This document shows, piece by piece, positions 7,337-15,022 of a DNA stretch of 64,000 bases; the stretch's first letter is position 1; each line of letters opens with the position of its first letter. A program made the translations under genes and the position numbers. Source of the DNA: Paraburkholderia acidisoli (GTDB lineage: Bacteria > Pseudomonadota > Gammaproteobacteria > Burkholderiales > Burkholderiaceae); contig NZ_CP046915.1 in the NCBI RefSeq assembly GCF_009789675.1, forward strand, positions 682,001-746,000, in the 5' to 3' direction. The notes under the pieces were generated by a model. That model saw nothing but the letters and a program-made list of their open reading frames with translations. It was not told the DNA's origin and searched no databases.

Positions 7337-9060
7337 CGATCGAGCGCGTGCAGACGGATATCCTGATCCTGGGGTCGGGCGGCGCGGGTCTCTTCGCCGC
7401 GCTTCATGCGCACAAGGCGGCGCCCGAACTCTCGATCACGGTCGCGGTGAAAGGGCTGCTCGGCAAATGCGGCTGCACGCGCATGGTGCAGGGCGGCTAC
7501 AACGTGGCTCTCGCGCCCGGCGATTCGGTCGAGCGCCACTTCATGGACACGATCGAAGGGAGTAAGTGGCTGTCGAACCAGGATCTCGCCTGGGCGCTGG
7601 TGAGCACGGCGGTCGAGCGCGTTCGCGAACTCGAAAACGAACTCGGCTGTTTTTTCGATCGCAACCCGGACGGCTCGATTCACCAGAAAGCGTTCGCGGG
7701 CCAGACCTTCGATCGAACGGTGCACAAGGGCGACCTGACCGGCATCGAGATCATCAACCGCTTGTCCGAACAGGTGTGGAGCCGCGGCATTCATCGCCTG
7801 GAGGAACATCGCGCGATCGAACTGATCCCCACCGCCGACGGCGCGCAGCTGGCCGGCGTGCTCATGATCGACATGCGTACGGGCAAGTTCGTTTTCGTAC
7901 AGGCGCGCGCGGTGCTGCTCGCCACCGGCGGCGGCCCCACGATGTACAAGTTTCATACGCCGTCGGGCGACAAGAGCTGCGATGGGCTGGCGATGGCACT
8001 GCGCGCCGGTCTCACGCTGCGCGACATGGAAATGGTCCAGTTTCATCCAACCGGTTTGCTCGCCGGCAATCACACGCGCATGACGGGCACGGTGCTCGAA
8101 GAGGGCCTGCGCGGCGCCGGCGGCTGGTTGTTGAACGGAGCGAAAGACCGCTTCATGGAGCACTACGACAAGCGCGGCGAACGCGCGACGCGCGACATCG
8201 TCTCGCGCGGCATTTACGCGGAAATGCGCGCGGGTCGCACCTCGCCGAACGGCGGCGTCTACATCCAGATGAATCATCTCGGCCCGGACAAGGTCCGCAA
8301 GCAGTTCAAGGGCATGGTGGAGCGTTGCGCCGACTGCGGGTTCGATCTCGCTGGCGGCCTGGTCGAAGTCGTGCCCACCGCGCACTACATGATGGGCGGC
8401 GTCATGTTCGACACCGACTGCCGTACCGCGTTGCATGGCTTGTTCGCCGCGGGCGAAGACACGGGCGGCGTGCACGGCGCCAACCGGCTGGGCGGCAACG
8501 GCGTGGCGAATTCCACCGTATTTGGCGGCATCGCCGGCGACAGCATGGCGAAGTGGGTGGTCGCGCACGGTCAGTTCCGTGAGCCCGATGCGCACGCCAT
8601 TCACCATGCGATCGAAGAGGCGGAAGCGCCGTTTTCGAAAACCGGAGCCGGTCTGGAGGACATTCGCGAAGCGCTCTACGACTGCATGTGGAAGCACGTG
8701 GGCATCATTCGCGACCGCGACGGGCTGCTGCGCGCGCGCACGGTGCTGGGCGAACTCGCGCGGCGCTTGCAGGAGACGGGCGTGGTGGACGGCGACCGTG
8801 CATTCAACGCGCAGTGGCACGACTGGTTGAACCTGAGAAACCTGATTGCGGTGAGTCAGATCATTACCGAGGCGGCGCTCTCCCGCGAGAACTCGCGCGG
8901 CGCGCATTTTCGCGAAGACTTTCCCGAAGCCGGCGCACTGGAAACCTCCGCGTTCACGACCATTCGCCAGCGCAACGGCGAAGTCGTGATCGAGCAGGAG
9001 CCCGTAACCTTCAGCCGGGTACGGCCGGGAGAGACGATCCTCACCGAACAGATGGCGTAG
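7333..9060 (+). CDS. succinate dehydrogenase/fumarate reductase-type flavoprotein
   Basis: A 575-residue homologue of SdhA/FrdA, the FAD subunit that interconverts a succinate-type and a fumarate-type acid. The FAD-binding motif is ILILGSGGAGLFAALHAH. Active-site blocks are present: QFHPTG, LEEGLRGAGG, VPTAHYMMGGV and HGANRLGGNGVANS. The histidine that normally carries covalent FAD (SHTVAAEGG in FrdA) aligns with C48 in CGCTRMVQGG, so the flavin may be non-covalent or differently attached. Unlike usual operons, the flavoprotein gene comes last, separated from its B, C and D subunits by the two fumarase genes. The ATG at 7333 overlaps the previous stop; the ORF's earlier starts are rejected. 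Confidence 0.88.
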   Translation: MTIERVQTDILILGSGGAGLFAALHAHKAAPELSITVAVKGLLGKCGCTRMVQGGYNVALAPGDSVERHFMDTIEGSKWLSNQDLAWALVSTAVERVRELENELGCFFDRNPDGSIHQKAFAGQTFDRTVHKGDLTGIEIINRLSEQVWSRGIHRLEEHRAIELIPTADGAQLAGVLMIDMRTGKFVFVQARAVLLATGGGPTMYKFHTPSGDKSCDGLAMALRAGLTLRDMEMVQFHPTGLLAGNHTRMTGTVLEEGLRGAGGWLLNGAKDRFMEHYDKRGERATRDIVSRGIYAEMRAGRTSPNGGVYIQMNHLGPDKVRKQFKGMVERCADCGFDLAGGLVEVVPTAHYMMGGVMFDTDCRTALHGLFAAGEDTGGVHGANRLGGNGVANSTVFGGIAGDSMAKWVVAHGQFREPDAHAIHHAIEEAEAPFSKTGAGLEDIREALYDCMWKHVGIIRDRDGLLRARTVLGELARRLQETGVVDGDRAFNAQWHDWLNLRNLIAVSQIITEAALSRENSRGAHFREDFPEAGALETSAFTTIRQRNGEVVIEQEPVTFSRVRPGETILTEQMA

Positions 9061-9064
9061 TAAG

Positions 9065-9084
9065 GCGTGTCGAGGTCGACACGC
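9065..9084 (+). repeat. perfect inverted repeat after flavoprotein gene
   Basis: GCGTGTCGA and TCGACACGC form a perfect 9-bp inverted repeat with a 2-base centre, starting four bases after the flavoprotein stop codon. It may be a transcript-processing hairpin between the operon and the binding-protein gene, or a protein-binding palindrome. Confidence 0.5.
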
Positions 9085-9175
9085 GGTTGCGCGAAGCGCC
9101 TCGTGGCGCAGTTCAAGCCGTTCTGCTGCGAGTCGTTCCCGTGCCGAATCCATGATTTCAAACGGAGACAACGCA

Positions 9176-10171
9176 ATGACCCCCACATTCGTTCGCACGG
9201 TCCGGCGCGGACTCGTGCTCGCCGCCGCGCTGGCCGCGGTGTTGCAGGCGCCATCGATCGCCAGCGCGGAAGACGCCTGGCCTTCCCAGCCGATCCGGCT
9301 CATCGTGCCGTTCTCGGCAGGCGGTTCGACCGACGTGCTGGCGCGCGCGCTTGGCCAGGGTTTGGGAACGCTGTGGAAACAGTCGGTGGTGGTCGACAAT
9401 CGTCCCGGTGCGGGCGGCATGATCGCCGCCGAGGTCGAGGCCAAGTCGGCGCCCGACGGCTACACGTTGATGCTGGCTTCGGGCAGCATGTTCACCGTCA
9501 ATCAGTACATCTACAAGAAGCTTCCTTACACGGCCAAGGACTTCAGCTATATCACCACGGTCGCGAGTAATCCCATGGTCGTGGCCGTCGCGCCTTCGCT
9601 GCCCATCCAGAATCTGCAGCAACTGATCTCATACGGCAAAACGCAGCATCCGAAGCTGAATTTCGGCTCGGCCGGTATCGGCAGCCAGGTGCATATGGCC
9701 GACGAAGCCTTTGCCGGAGCGGCGGGCATTCCCATGGTTCACGTGCCGTACAAAGGCGAAGTGCTGGCGTTGAACGACCTGATGGCGGACCGCGTCCAGG
9801 TGGTGTTGCCGAACATTGCCGCGGCCGTGCCGTTCATGAAGGGCAAGACGATCAAGGTGCTGGCGGTGACCGGCGACCATCGGTCCAGCGCGTGGCCCGA
9901 TATTCCCACGGTGAGCGAAGCGGGCTTGCCTGGTTTCAACGTGACGGGCTGGTTCGCGCTCGTGGCGCCGGCCGGCACGCCGGCGAACGTCATCAACAAG
10001 ATTCAGCAGGACACCGTGAAGGTGCTGGCCCAGCCTGAGACGCGTCAACGGCTGGCTGTGCTCGGCATGGACCCGGTGGGCGACACGCCCCAGCAACTCC
10101 AAAGCAAAATTGCGACGGAATCGGCGAAATGGCAAAAGATCGTGAGTTCCAGCCATATCAGCGCGAATTGA
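9176..10171 (+). CDS. tctC: Bug-family substrate-binding protein (TctC type)
   Basis: A 331-residue periplasmic binding protein of the Bug/TctC family, which serves tripartite tricarboxylate transporters. The N-terminus is a Sec signal peptide (RRGLVLAAALAAVLQAPSIASA, then EDAW). The mature part has family marks: RLIVPFSAGGSTDVLAR, VVDNRPGAGGMIAAE, NFGSAGIGSQVHMA and VPYKGEVLALNDL. It follows the frd/fum operon after a 115-bp gap and faces its likely TctA/TctB partners across a shared terminator. It probably captures a di- or tricarboxylate-like substrate of this island. The ATG at 9176 is supported by ACGGAGA; the ORF's start at 9152 is less likely. Confidence 0.9.
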   Translation: MTPTFVRTVRRGLVLAAALAAVLQAPSIASAEDAWPSQPIRLIVPFSAGGSTDVLARALGQGLGTLWKQSVVVDNRPGAGGMIAAEVEAKSAPDGYTLMLASGSMFTVNQYIYKKLPYTAKDFSYITTVASNPMVVAVAPSLPIQNLQQLISYGKTQHPKLNFGSAGIGSQVHMADEAFAGAAGIPMVHVPYKGEVLALNDLMADRVQVVLPNIAAAVPFMKGKTIKVLAVTGDHRSSAWPDIPTVSEAGLPGFNVTGWFALVAPAGTPANVINKIQQDTVKVLAQPETRQRLAVLGMDPVGDTPQQLQSKIATESAKWQKIVSSSHISAN

Positions 10172-10253
10172 AACTTCGCCCTGAAGCCATAACCATTCGA
10201 AAAGAAAGAGAAGGCTTCGATCTCGCGCTTTGAGTATCGATTGCTCAGAAGAA

Positions 10254-10291
10254 AAAAGCCCGCCGGATACCGGATCCTGGCGGGCTTTTTA
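10254..10291. terminator. bidirectional intrinsic terminator after tctC
   Basis: A 12-bp inverted repeat, AAAAAGCCCGCC and GGCGGGCTTTTT, with a 14-base loop is flanked by A and T tracts, so it can stop transcription from both strands. It lies 82 bases after the tctC stop. Confidence 0.85.
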
Positions 10292-10348
10292 TTGAGCGAG
10301 TGAGTTTGGGGTAAGCGAAATTTAAGGTCCGCAACAAGCTCGAAGCAG

Positions 10349-10510
10349 TCACTCGAATCGGCATGCCGTGGTGCGTTGCTCGACCGCCGCTTTCAGGTCG
10401 CTGACGTCGTCGTGCAATTCGAGCATCCAGCGTGCGGCGGACGCGAGCTGGCGTTGAATGCGTTGGAAAGAGTCGGAGGAAGTACGAACGGGAGAAGAAG
10501 GGGTATTCAC
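10349..10510 (-). CDS. possible small protein, 53 residues
   Basis: A short reading frame opens with GTG at 10510 (VNTPSSPVRTSSDSFQRIQR) and ends at 10349. The second half, WMLELHDDVSDLKAAVEQR, looks like an amphipathic helix with regular hydrophobic spacing, which suggests a real small protein rather than chance. There is no strong ribosome-binding site, and I do not recognise the family. It lies between two terminators and so would need its own promoter. Confidence 0.35.
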   Translation of the reverse strand: MNTPSSPVRTSSDSFQRIQRQLASAARWMLELHDDVSDLKAAVEQRTTACRFE

Positions 10511-10642
10511 GAGAACTCGGGTTATCCGTTAAGTAGTAACCCGTATTGTACGCGCGTTGCAGTGCAGCGGCACTTGGAGCAATAGAAACTATGGTCTGAT
10601 TACAACGATCGTTGGGAATCCGAATCGCGCCAGGAAAATGAA

Positions 10643-10673
10643 AACCGCCCGGCACATGCGTCGCCGGGCGGTT
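10643..10673 (-). terminator. terminator after tctA
   Basis: AACCGCCCGGC and GCCGGGCGGTT form a perfect 11-bp stem with a 9-base loop, 17 bases beyond the tctA stop. On the minus strand the stem is followed by a T-rich tract, TTTCATTTTCC. Confidence 0.75.
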
Positions 10674-10690
10674 GCTTTTCCTGCCCCTTT

Positions 10691-12250
10691 TTAATCGCTG
10701 GTCGTACTGGGCATTTCGGCGTGCGCATTGTTCTTGGCGACGCGTGGAGTCTTGTTCGCGCGACGGCGGTTTCGTTGCGCGGAGAGCGTGACCATCACCA
10801 CGAGCAACAGGGAAGCCGCGAGGAATCCGCAGCTGATTGGCCGGTCGATGAAGATCGACATGTTGCCGTGCGAGATGAGTAGCGCGCGGCGAAAGTTCTC
10901 TTCGATCATCGGTCCGAGCACGAAGCCGAGCAGAATGGGCGCAACGGAAAAACCCAGATAACTGAACACCGTACCGATCAAGCCGAATGCCAGCACTTGC
11001 CACACTTCGAAGAGACTGTTCTGGGTGCTGAATACGCCCACGGCAATAAAGAACATCGCGGAAGGATAGAGATAGCGATACGGCAGCTTCAGCAATTTGA
11101 TCCACATGCCGATCATTGGAACATTCAGCAGCACGAGAAGAATATTGCCGATCCAGAAACTCGCAATGAGTCCCCAGAAGATATCGGGGTGCTCCGAAAT
11201 CAATTGCGGGCCGGGCGTAATGCCCTGAATGATGAGCGCGCCCAGGATCAGCGCCATCACCGGATCGCCGGGGATGCCGAGACTCATCGTCGGGATGAAG
11301 TCCACCTGGGTTTTCGAATGCGACGAGGCCTCGGGCGCGGCCACGCCGGCGATCATGCCGGTTCCGAATGCTTCGGGGTGCCTGGAAAGTTTTCGCTCCA
11401 GCGCATAGGCCACGAACGTGGTGATGGTCGGGCCGGTGCCCGGCATGGCGCCGAATAGCGCGCCCACGGCGGTGCCCCGCGTCATCGGCCAGAACGTGGC
11501 TTTGAGTTCCGCGCGCGTGGGCCGCATGTCCTTGAGGCGCACATCGAGCGACTTGTTCGAGACCTGCATGCGGTTGACGTTGCAGAGGAAGTCGGCCACG
11601 CCGAACAGCCCCATGGCGATGGCGACCAGTTCGAGCCCGTCGTTCATGTCGGTCAGGCCGAACGTGAAGCGGAACGTGCCCGTATTGACGTCGGTGCCGG
11701 CCATCCCGCACAGCAAGCCGAACAACGTCATGGCAATGCCTTTGAGCGCCGAGCCGCGCGACATCGTCGAGCCCGCCAGCAGACCCAGCAGCATGACGGA
11801 GAAAATCTCCGCCGGGCCGAACTTGAACGCCATGGCCGTGAGCAAAGGCGAAGCGAAGATCATCAGGACGATGCCCGTCGAAGCCGCGAAGAACGAACTC
11901 AGCATGGTGATGCCGAGCGCCGCGCCGCCGCGGCCGGCCTTGGCCATGGGGTAACCGTCGAGGCAGGTGATCGCGTGCGGCGGGTGCGACGGCAGATTGA
12001 GCAGAATGGCACCGATCGCGCCGCCGTATTGCGAGCCGTAGAAAATGCCGGCGAGCATGAGGATCGCGGGAACGGGATGCATGACGTAGGTCAGCGGCAA
12101 CAGGATGGAGATCGCCGACAACGCCCCCATGCCGGGCAGCACGCCCACCATGTTGCCCACGAGGACGCCAAAGAACGACCACATGAGGTTGGTGCCCTGA
12201 AGCGCAACCGAGAAGCCGTAAAAGAGGTCGTGCAAGGATTGTTCGATCAT
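10691..12250 (-). CDS. tctA: tripartite tricarboxylate transporter large permease TctA
   Basis: A 519-residue TctA-family permease with about 12 membrane segments, the translocating subunit of a tripartite tricarboxylate transporter. The family blocks GVLPGMGALSAISILLPLT, GIFYGSQYGGAIGAILLNLP, GAMPGTGPTITTFVAYALE and MSLGIPGDPVMALILGAL are present. The ATG at 12250 is chosen because the family starts at MIEQSLHDLFYGF; the longer ORF overlaps tctB. It follows tctB by eight bases, so the two are co-transcribed. The Bug protein at 9176 is the obvious partner, though convergent rather than in the same operon. Confidence 0.92.
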   Translation of the reverse strand: MIEQSLHDLFYGFSVALQGTNLMWSFFGVLVGNMVGVLPGMGALSAISILLPLTYVMHPVPAILMLAGIFYGSQYGGAIGAILLNLPSHPPHAITCLDGYPMAKAGRGGAALGITMLSSFFAASTGIVLMIFASPLLTAMAFKFGPAEIFSVMLLGLLAGSTMSRGSALKGIAMTLFGLLCGMAGTDVNTGTFRFTFGLTDMNDGLELVAIAMGLFGVADFLCNVNRMQVSNKSLDVRLKDMRPTRAELKATFWPMTRGTAVGALFGAMPGTGPTITTFVAYALERKLSRHPEAFGTGMIAGVAAPEASSHSKTQVDFIPTMSLGIPGDPVMALILGALIIQGITPGPQLISEHPDIFWGLIASFWIGNILLVLLNVPMIGMWIKLLKLPYRYLYPSAMFFIAVGVFSTQNSLFEVWQVLAFGLIGTVFSYLGFSVAPILLGFVLGPMIEENFRRALLISHGNMSIFIDRPISCGFLAASLLLVVMVTLSAQRNRRRANKTPRVAKNNAHAEMPSTTSD

Positions 12251-12258
12251 GTTGCTCA

Positions 12259-12732
12259 CTATCCCCAGGCGAATGGCGCCAACTGAAGTTTTAGCGCCCA
12301 TGAGAAGACAACGAGGGCGATCGCGCACATGACGATCGACAACGCGGCCGCGCGAAACACCGTGTTGGTTCGATCGCCGAGTGCCGAAATGAATACGATC
12401 GCGAAGGTGGCGGGAATCAGCCCGCCGTACTTGCCGATGAGGATGAACGCCAGCGTGCCGGCGATGATGCACACGGCGCCGCGCAGATCGGGCAGTCGCG
12501 CATGCGCGTCGCCGGGATTCGATGCGGCTTTGGGCAGGTCTTTGGCCGCGAGCGCGATCAGGATGCCGACGACAGCCAGCAGCGCGCCCACGGCCACGGG
12601 AAAGAATCCCGCGCCCATGCTCGTCAACGTTCCGACGTCATAGGACAAACCGGCGTACACCGCGCTCACGCCGATCACGACCATCAACGCGCCCGCGTAG
12701 TAATCCTTGCTGAACGAGAGTCTGAGATTCAA
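12259..12732 (-). CDS. tctB: tripartite tricarboxylate transporter small permease TctB
   Basis: A 157-residue small permease with four hydrophobic segments, the TctB component that supports TctA. Helix-forming stretches include YAGALMVVIGVSAVYAGL, GFFPVAVGALLAVVGILIAL and AVCIIAGTLAFILIG. No ATG fits: a TTG at 12732 (reading NLRLSFSKDYYAG) has a good GGAGG site seven bases ahead, so that start is used, while the ORF's ATG at 12774 lies upstream of that site. It is the first gene of a tctB-tctA unit, divergent from the ThDP enzyme gene. Confidence 0.85.
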   Translation of the reverse strand: MNLRLSFSKDYYAGALMVVIGVSAVYAGLSYDVGTLTSMGAGFFPVAVGALLAVVGILIALAAKDLPKAASNPGDAHARLPDLRGAVCIIAGTLAFILIGKYGGLIPATFAIVFISALGDRTNTVFRAAALSIVMCAIALVVFSWALKLQLAPFAWG

Positions 12733-12923
12733 CGCATACCTCCGCCGCGTGGGCGATTGGCATCCGCAGCGCAACCGGGCGCATGAGAACTGGACAGCGA
12801 GGTCCGGCAGCGCTGCCCGGCCGCATGGGAACGGGAGGAAACCCGCACTACGAATCGAAAGGGGTCGCGTGACCGATGTGCACGAACGGCTGGCCGCCGC
12901 GTTGCCTTCACATCACAGTCATA

Positions 12924-12943
12924 CAACTCATCTGTATGAGTTG
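12924..12943. promoter_or_regulatory. candidate operator palindrome upstream of tctBA
   Basis: CAACTCAT-CTGT-ATGAGTTG is a perfect 8-bp inverted repeat in a local AT-rich stretch, 192-211 bases upstream of the tctB start. Its form resembles GntR/FadR-type operators. No GntR gene is visible nearby, so the cognate regulator would be elsewhere. Confidence 0.45.
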
Positions 12944-13053
12944 AATGTAGTGTGTTAGCCTTCAATTTGCCATCAGGGAAAACATGGGTGCGAGTTTTTG
13001 CTCGTCCCTACGTCTCGCGCGAACGACCGAGACGTGGAAGCCAAGCCGAAGAG

Positions 13054-13080
13054 AAGCTTTCGTTCACGTCAAGAATTACT
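13054..13080 (+). promoter_or_regulatory. AAGCTTT-N11-AGAATTACT element upstream of ThDP/soe genes
   Basis: Both arms and the 11-base spacer are identical in form to 4235-4261 upstream of the frd/fum operon. It lies about 90 bases before the ThDP enzyme start. The repetition suggests the two units are controlled by one regulator, most simply the LysR protein at 490-1368. Confidence 0.5.
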
Positions 13081-13168
13081 GACTTTTCGCGGTGGGCGAT
13101 GACGCGAATAATCCACTCGCCATGATCCAATCGCAGCATTCAATACGTTCTCAACAGGAGATATCGCC

Positions 13169-14821
13169 ATGTCGGATGCACGCCGCGGCGCGGACGCGCT
13201 GGTCAACGCACTGTCGAAAGCGGGGGTGAAGCACATCTTCACGCTATCGGGCAATCACATCATGCCCGTGTTCGACGCGTGTATTGGCGCGGGAATCGAG
13301 TTGTTCCATACGCGGCACGAGGCGGCGGCGGTGCACATGGCCGACGCCTACGCGCGCCTGACGGGCAACGTGGGCGTGGCGCTGGTCACCGGCGGCCCGG
13401 GCCACGCGAACGCGGTTTCGGCGCTCTATACGGCGCAGATGGCGGAGTCGCCGGTGTTGCTGCTGAGCGGGCATGCGCCGCACAACCAGTTGGGCATGGG
13501 CGCGTTTCAGGAAATGCGCCAGGCCGATGTGGCGGCGCCGCTCGTGAAGCTCGCGATGACCGCGCAGCATGCTCACACGCTCGTCGACGAGGTGATTCAC
13601 GCCATGCGCACCGCGCGGTCGGGGCGACCCGGCCCCGTTCATCTGAGCCTGCCGGTGGACGTGCTGGAAGCCGACGCGTTCGTGCCCGAAGAAGTCAGCG
13701 CCGAGCGCTTTCTGCCGGCCGTGCAGCCGCTCGACGCTGCCATCGCCACGCGTTTCGCCGCGAGCCTGGCGCAGGCTTCGCGGCCGTTGATACTGGTCGG
13801 CCCCGCGTGCATGGGGCAGGCAGGACGCGCGCACACCGAAGCGCTCGCGGCCGCCTCCGGTATTCCCGTGATCGGCATGGAAAGTCCCCGCGGCATCAAC
13901 GATCCGGCACTGGGGGCGTTCGCCGAAGTGCTGGCTAAAGCCGACTGCGTGATGCTGCTCGGCAAGCGCATGGATTTCACCCTGGCGTTCGGTCAATCGC
14001 CCGCGTTCTCGCCCGACTGCCGCTTCGTGCAGATCGATCCGGAAGCGCAGGAGATCGCCCGCACGCGACGCGCCGTGGGGCAGCGTTTGATCGGCAGCGC
14101 CGTCGCGGACAGTTTCCCTGCGCTCGACGCCCTTGCCGTTGCGTGCCGGGCCAGCGGGCACCGCTGCGACGAGCGCTGGACGCGCGACGTGCAGGCCGCC
14201 GTCGCGTGGCGGCCGGAGCAATGGGGCAAGGCGTCGTCGTCGATGGAGAAGCGCGTGCATCCGGTCCAGGCGCTCGCGCCGTTCCAGGCGTGGCTCGACA
14301 GTCACCCCGACGCGGTGTTGATCTCCGACGGTGGCGAGTTCGGCCAATGGGCGCAAGCCTGCCTGCACGCGCCGCATCGCGTGATCAACGGCGTGGCGGG
14401 CGCGATCGGCGCGGCGCTGCCGTTCGCCGTGGCGGCGCGCGTCGTGCATCCGGATGCGCCTATCGTCGCCGTGATGGGCGACGGCACCTTCGGCTTTCAT
14501 TCGGCGGAAATGGACACCGCCGTGCGCTACGGGCTGCCGTTCGTGGCGGTCGTGGGCAACGACGCGCGCTGGAACGCCGAGTATCAGATTCAGTTGCGCA
14601 GCTACGGCGCGGAGCGCTTGATCGGTTGCGAGTTGCTGCCCGCGCGCTACGATCGCGTCACGGAAGCGTTCGGCGGCGTCGGTGCGTTCGTCGAGCATCC
14701 CGAAGCGCTTCAGGACGCCATCGAACAGGCGCACGCGGCGCAACGCGCGAAGCAGCCCGCTTGCGTGAATATCATGATCGAAGGGTTGGCGGCGCCGTCG
14801 TTCAAGAACCGGACCGCGTGA
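13169..14821 (+). CDS. ThDP-dependent enzyme, acetolactate synthase/benzaldehyde lyase-like
   Basis: A 550-residue member of the decarboxylase/lyase superfamily using thiamine diphosphate. The Pyr domain carries the catalytic glutamate E51 (FHTRHEAAAVHMADAYAR), and the PP domain has the cofactor motif starting VMGDGTFGFHSAEMDTA and ending VVGND at about residues 435-465. The central domain fits the acetolactate-synthase fold. It resembles IlvB-like proteins, oxalyl-CoA decarboxylase and benzaldehyde lyase more than sulfoacetaldehyde acetyltransferase, and no FAD requirement can be judged. Its place just before soeABC suggests action on a sulfonated 2-oxo acid or aldehyde, such as sulfopyruvate; that is speculation. 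The start has an ACAGGAG site. Confidence 0.8.
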   Translation: MSDARRGADALVNALSKAGVKHIFTLSGNHIMPVFDACIGAGIELFHTRHEAAAVHMADAYARLTGNVGVALVTGGPGHANAVSALYTAQMAESPVLLLSGHAPHNQLGMGAFQEMRQADVAAPLVKLAMTAQHAHTLVDEVIHAMRTARSGRPGPVHLSLPVDVLEADAFVPEEVSAERFLPAVQPLDAAIATRFAASLAQASRPLILVGPACMGQAGRAHTEALAAASGIPVIGMESPRGINDPALGAFAEVLAKADCVMLLGKRMDFTLAFGQSPAFSPDCRFVQIDPEAQEIARTRRAVGQRLIGSAVADSFPALDALAVACRASGHRCDERWTRDVQAAVAWRPEQWGKASSSMEKRVHPVQALAPFQAWLDSHPDAVLISDGGEFGQWAQACLHAPHRVINGVAGAIGAALPFAVAARVVHPDAPIVAVMGDGTFGFHSAEMDTAVRYGLPFVAVVGNDARWNAEYQIQLRSYGAERLIGCELLPARYDRVTEAFGGVGAFVEHPEALQDAIEQAHAAQRAKQPACVNIMIEGLAAPSFKNRTA

Positions 14822-15022
14822 TCGGGAACTCGTGCTCGAGCTTTCGAGTACCCAACGGCGCGGTGGGTTCGGGCGCTGGCGCACCCGCGCGGTGCAGGTA
14901 TCGCGCGCGCCGATGATTCAGATCGCCAATTGCGAGTTTTCTTATGGGCGGCACGTCAATAGGATGTTCGCTATCGGCATGAAGCTCGTGCCGCTCGCCT
15001 CGCACGCGCATTGGGAGGAGTC

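Larger units (their letters stand above)
10172..10690. other. convergent intergenic region
   Basis: This 519-bp gap separates convergent tctC and tctA. It holds a two-way terminator (10254-10291), a possible 53-residue minus-strand gene (10349-10510) and a second terminator for tctA (10643-10673). I see nothing else supportable. Confidence 0.6.
12733..13168. promoter_or_regulatory. divergent promoter region tctB / ThDP gene
   Basis: A 436-bp gap between divergent operons. It contains a perfect 8-bp palindrome pair at 12924-12943, the AAGCTTT-N11-AGAATTACT element at 13054-13080 and, before the ThDP gene, an ACAGGAG ribosome-binding site. No gene is supported here. Confidence 0.6.

Noticed and set aside
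7261..9444. A 727-codon minus-strand frame over the flavoprotein gene
   Set aside because: It is low-complexity Arg/Ala/His-rich sequence with no motifs, opposite a clear SdhA/FrdA homologue.
10245..12182. A 645-codon minus-strand frame overlapping tctA
   Set aside because: It is out of frame with the conserved TctA protein, runs through two terminators and has no domain.
13169..14821. Sulfoacetaldehyde acetyltransferase (Xsc)
   Set aside because: The protein is shorter and resembles benzaldehyde-lyase/IlvB-like enzymes; no phosphate acetyltransferase gene follows.
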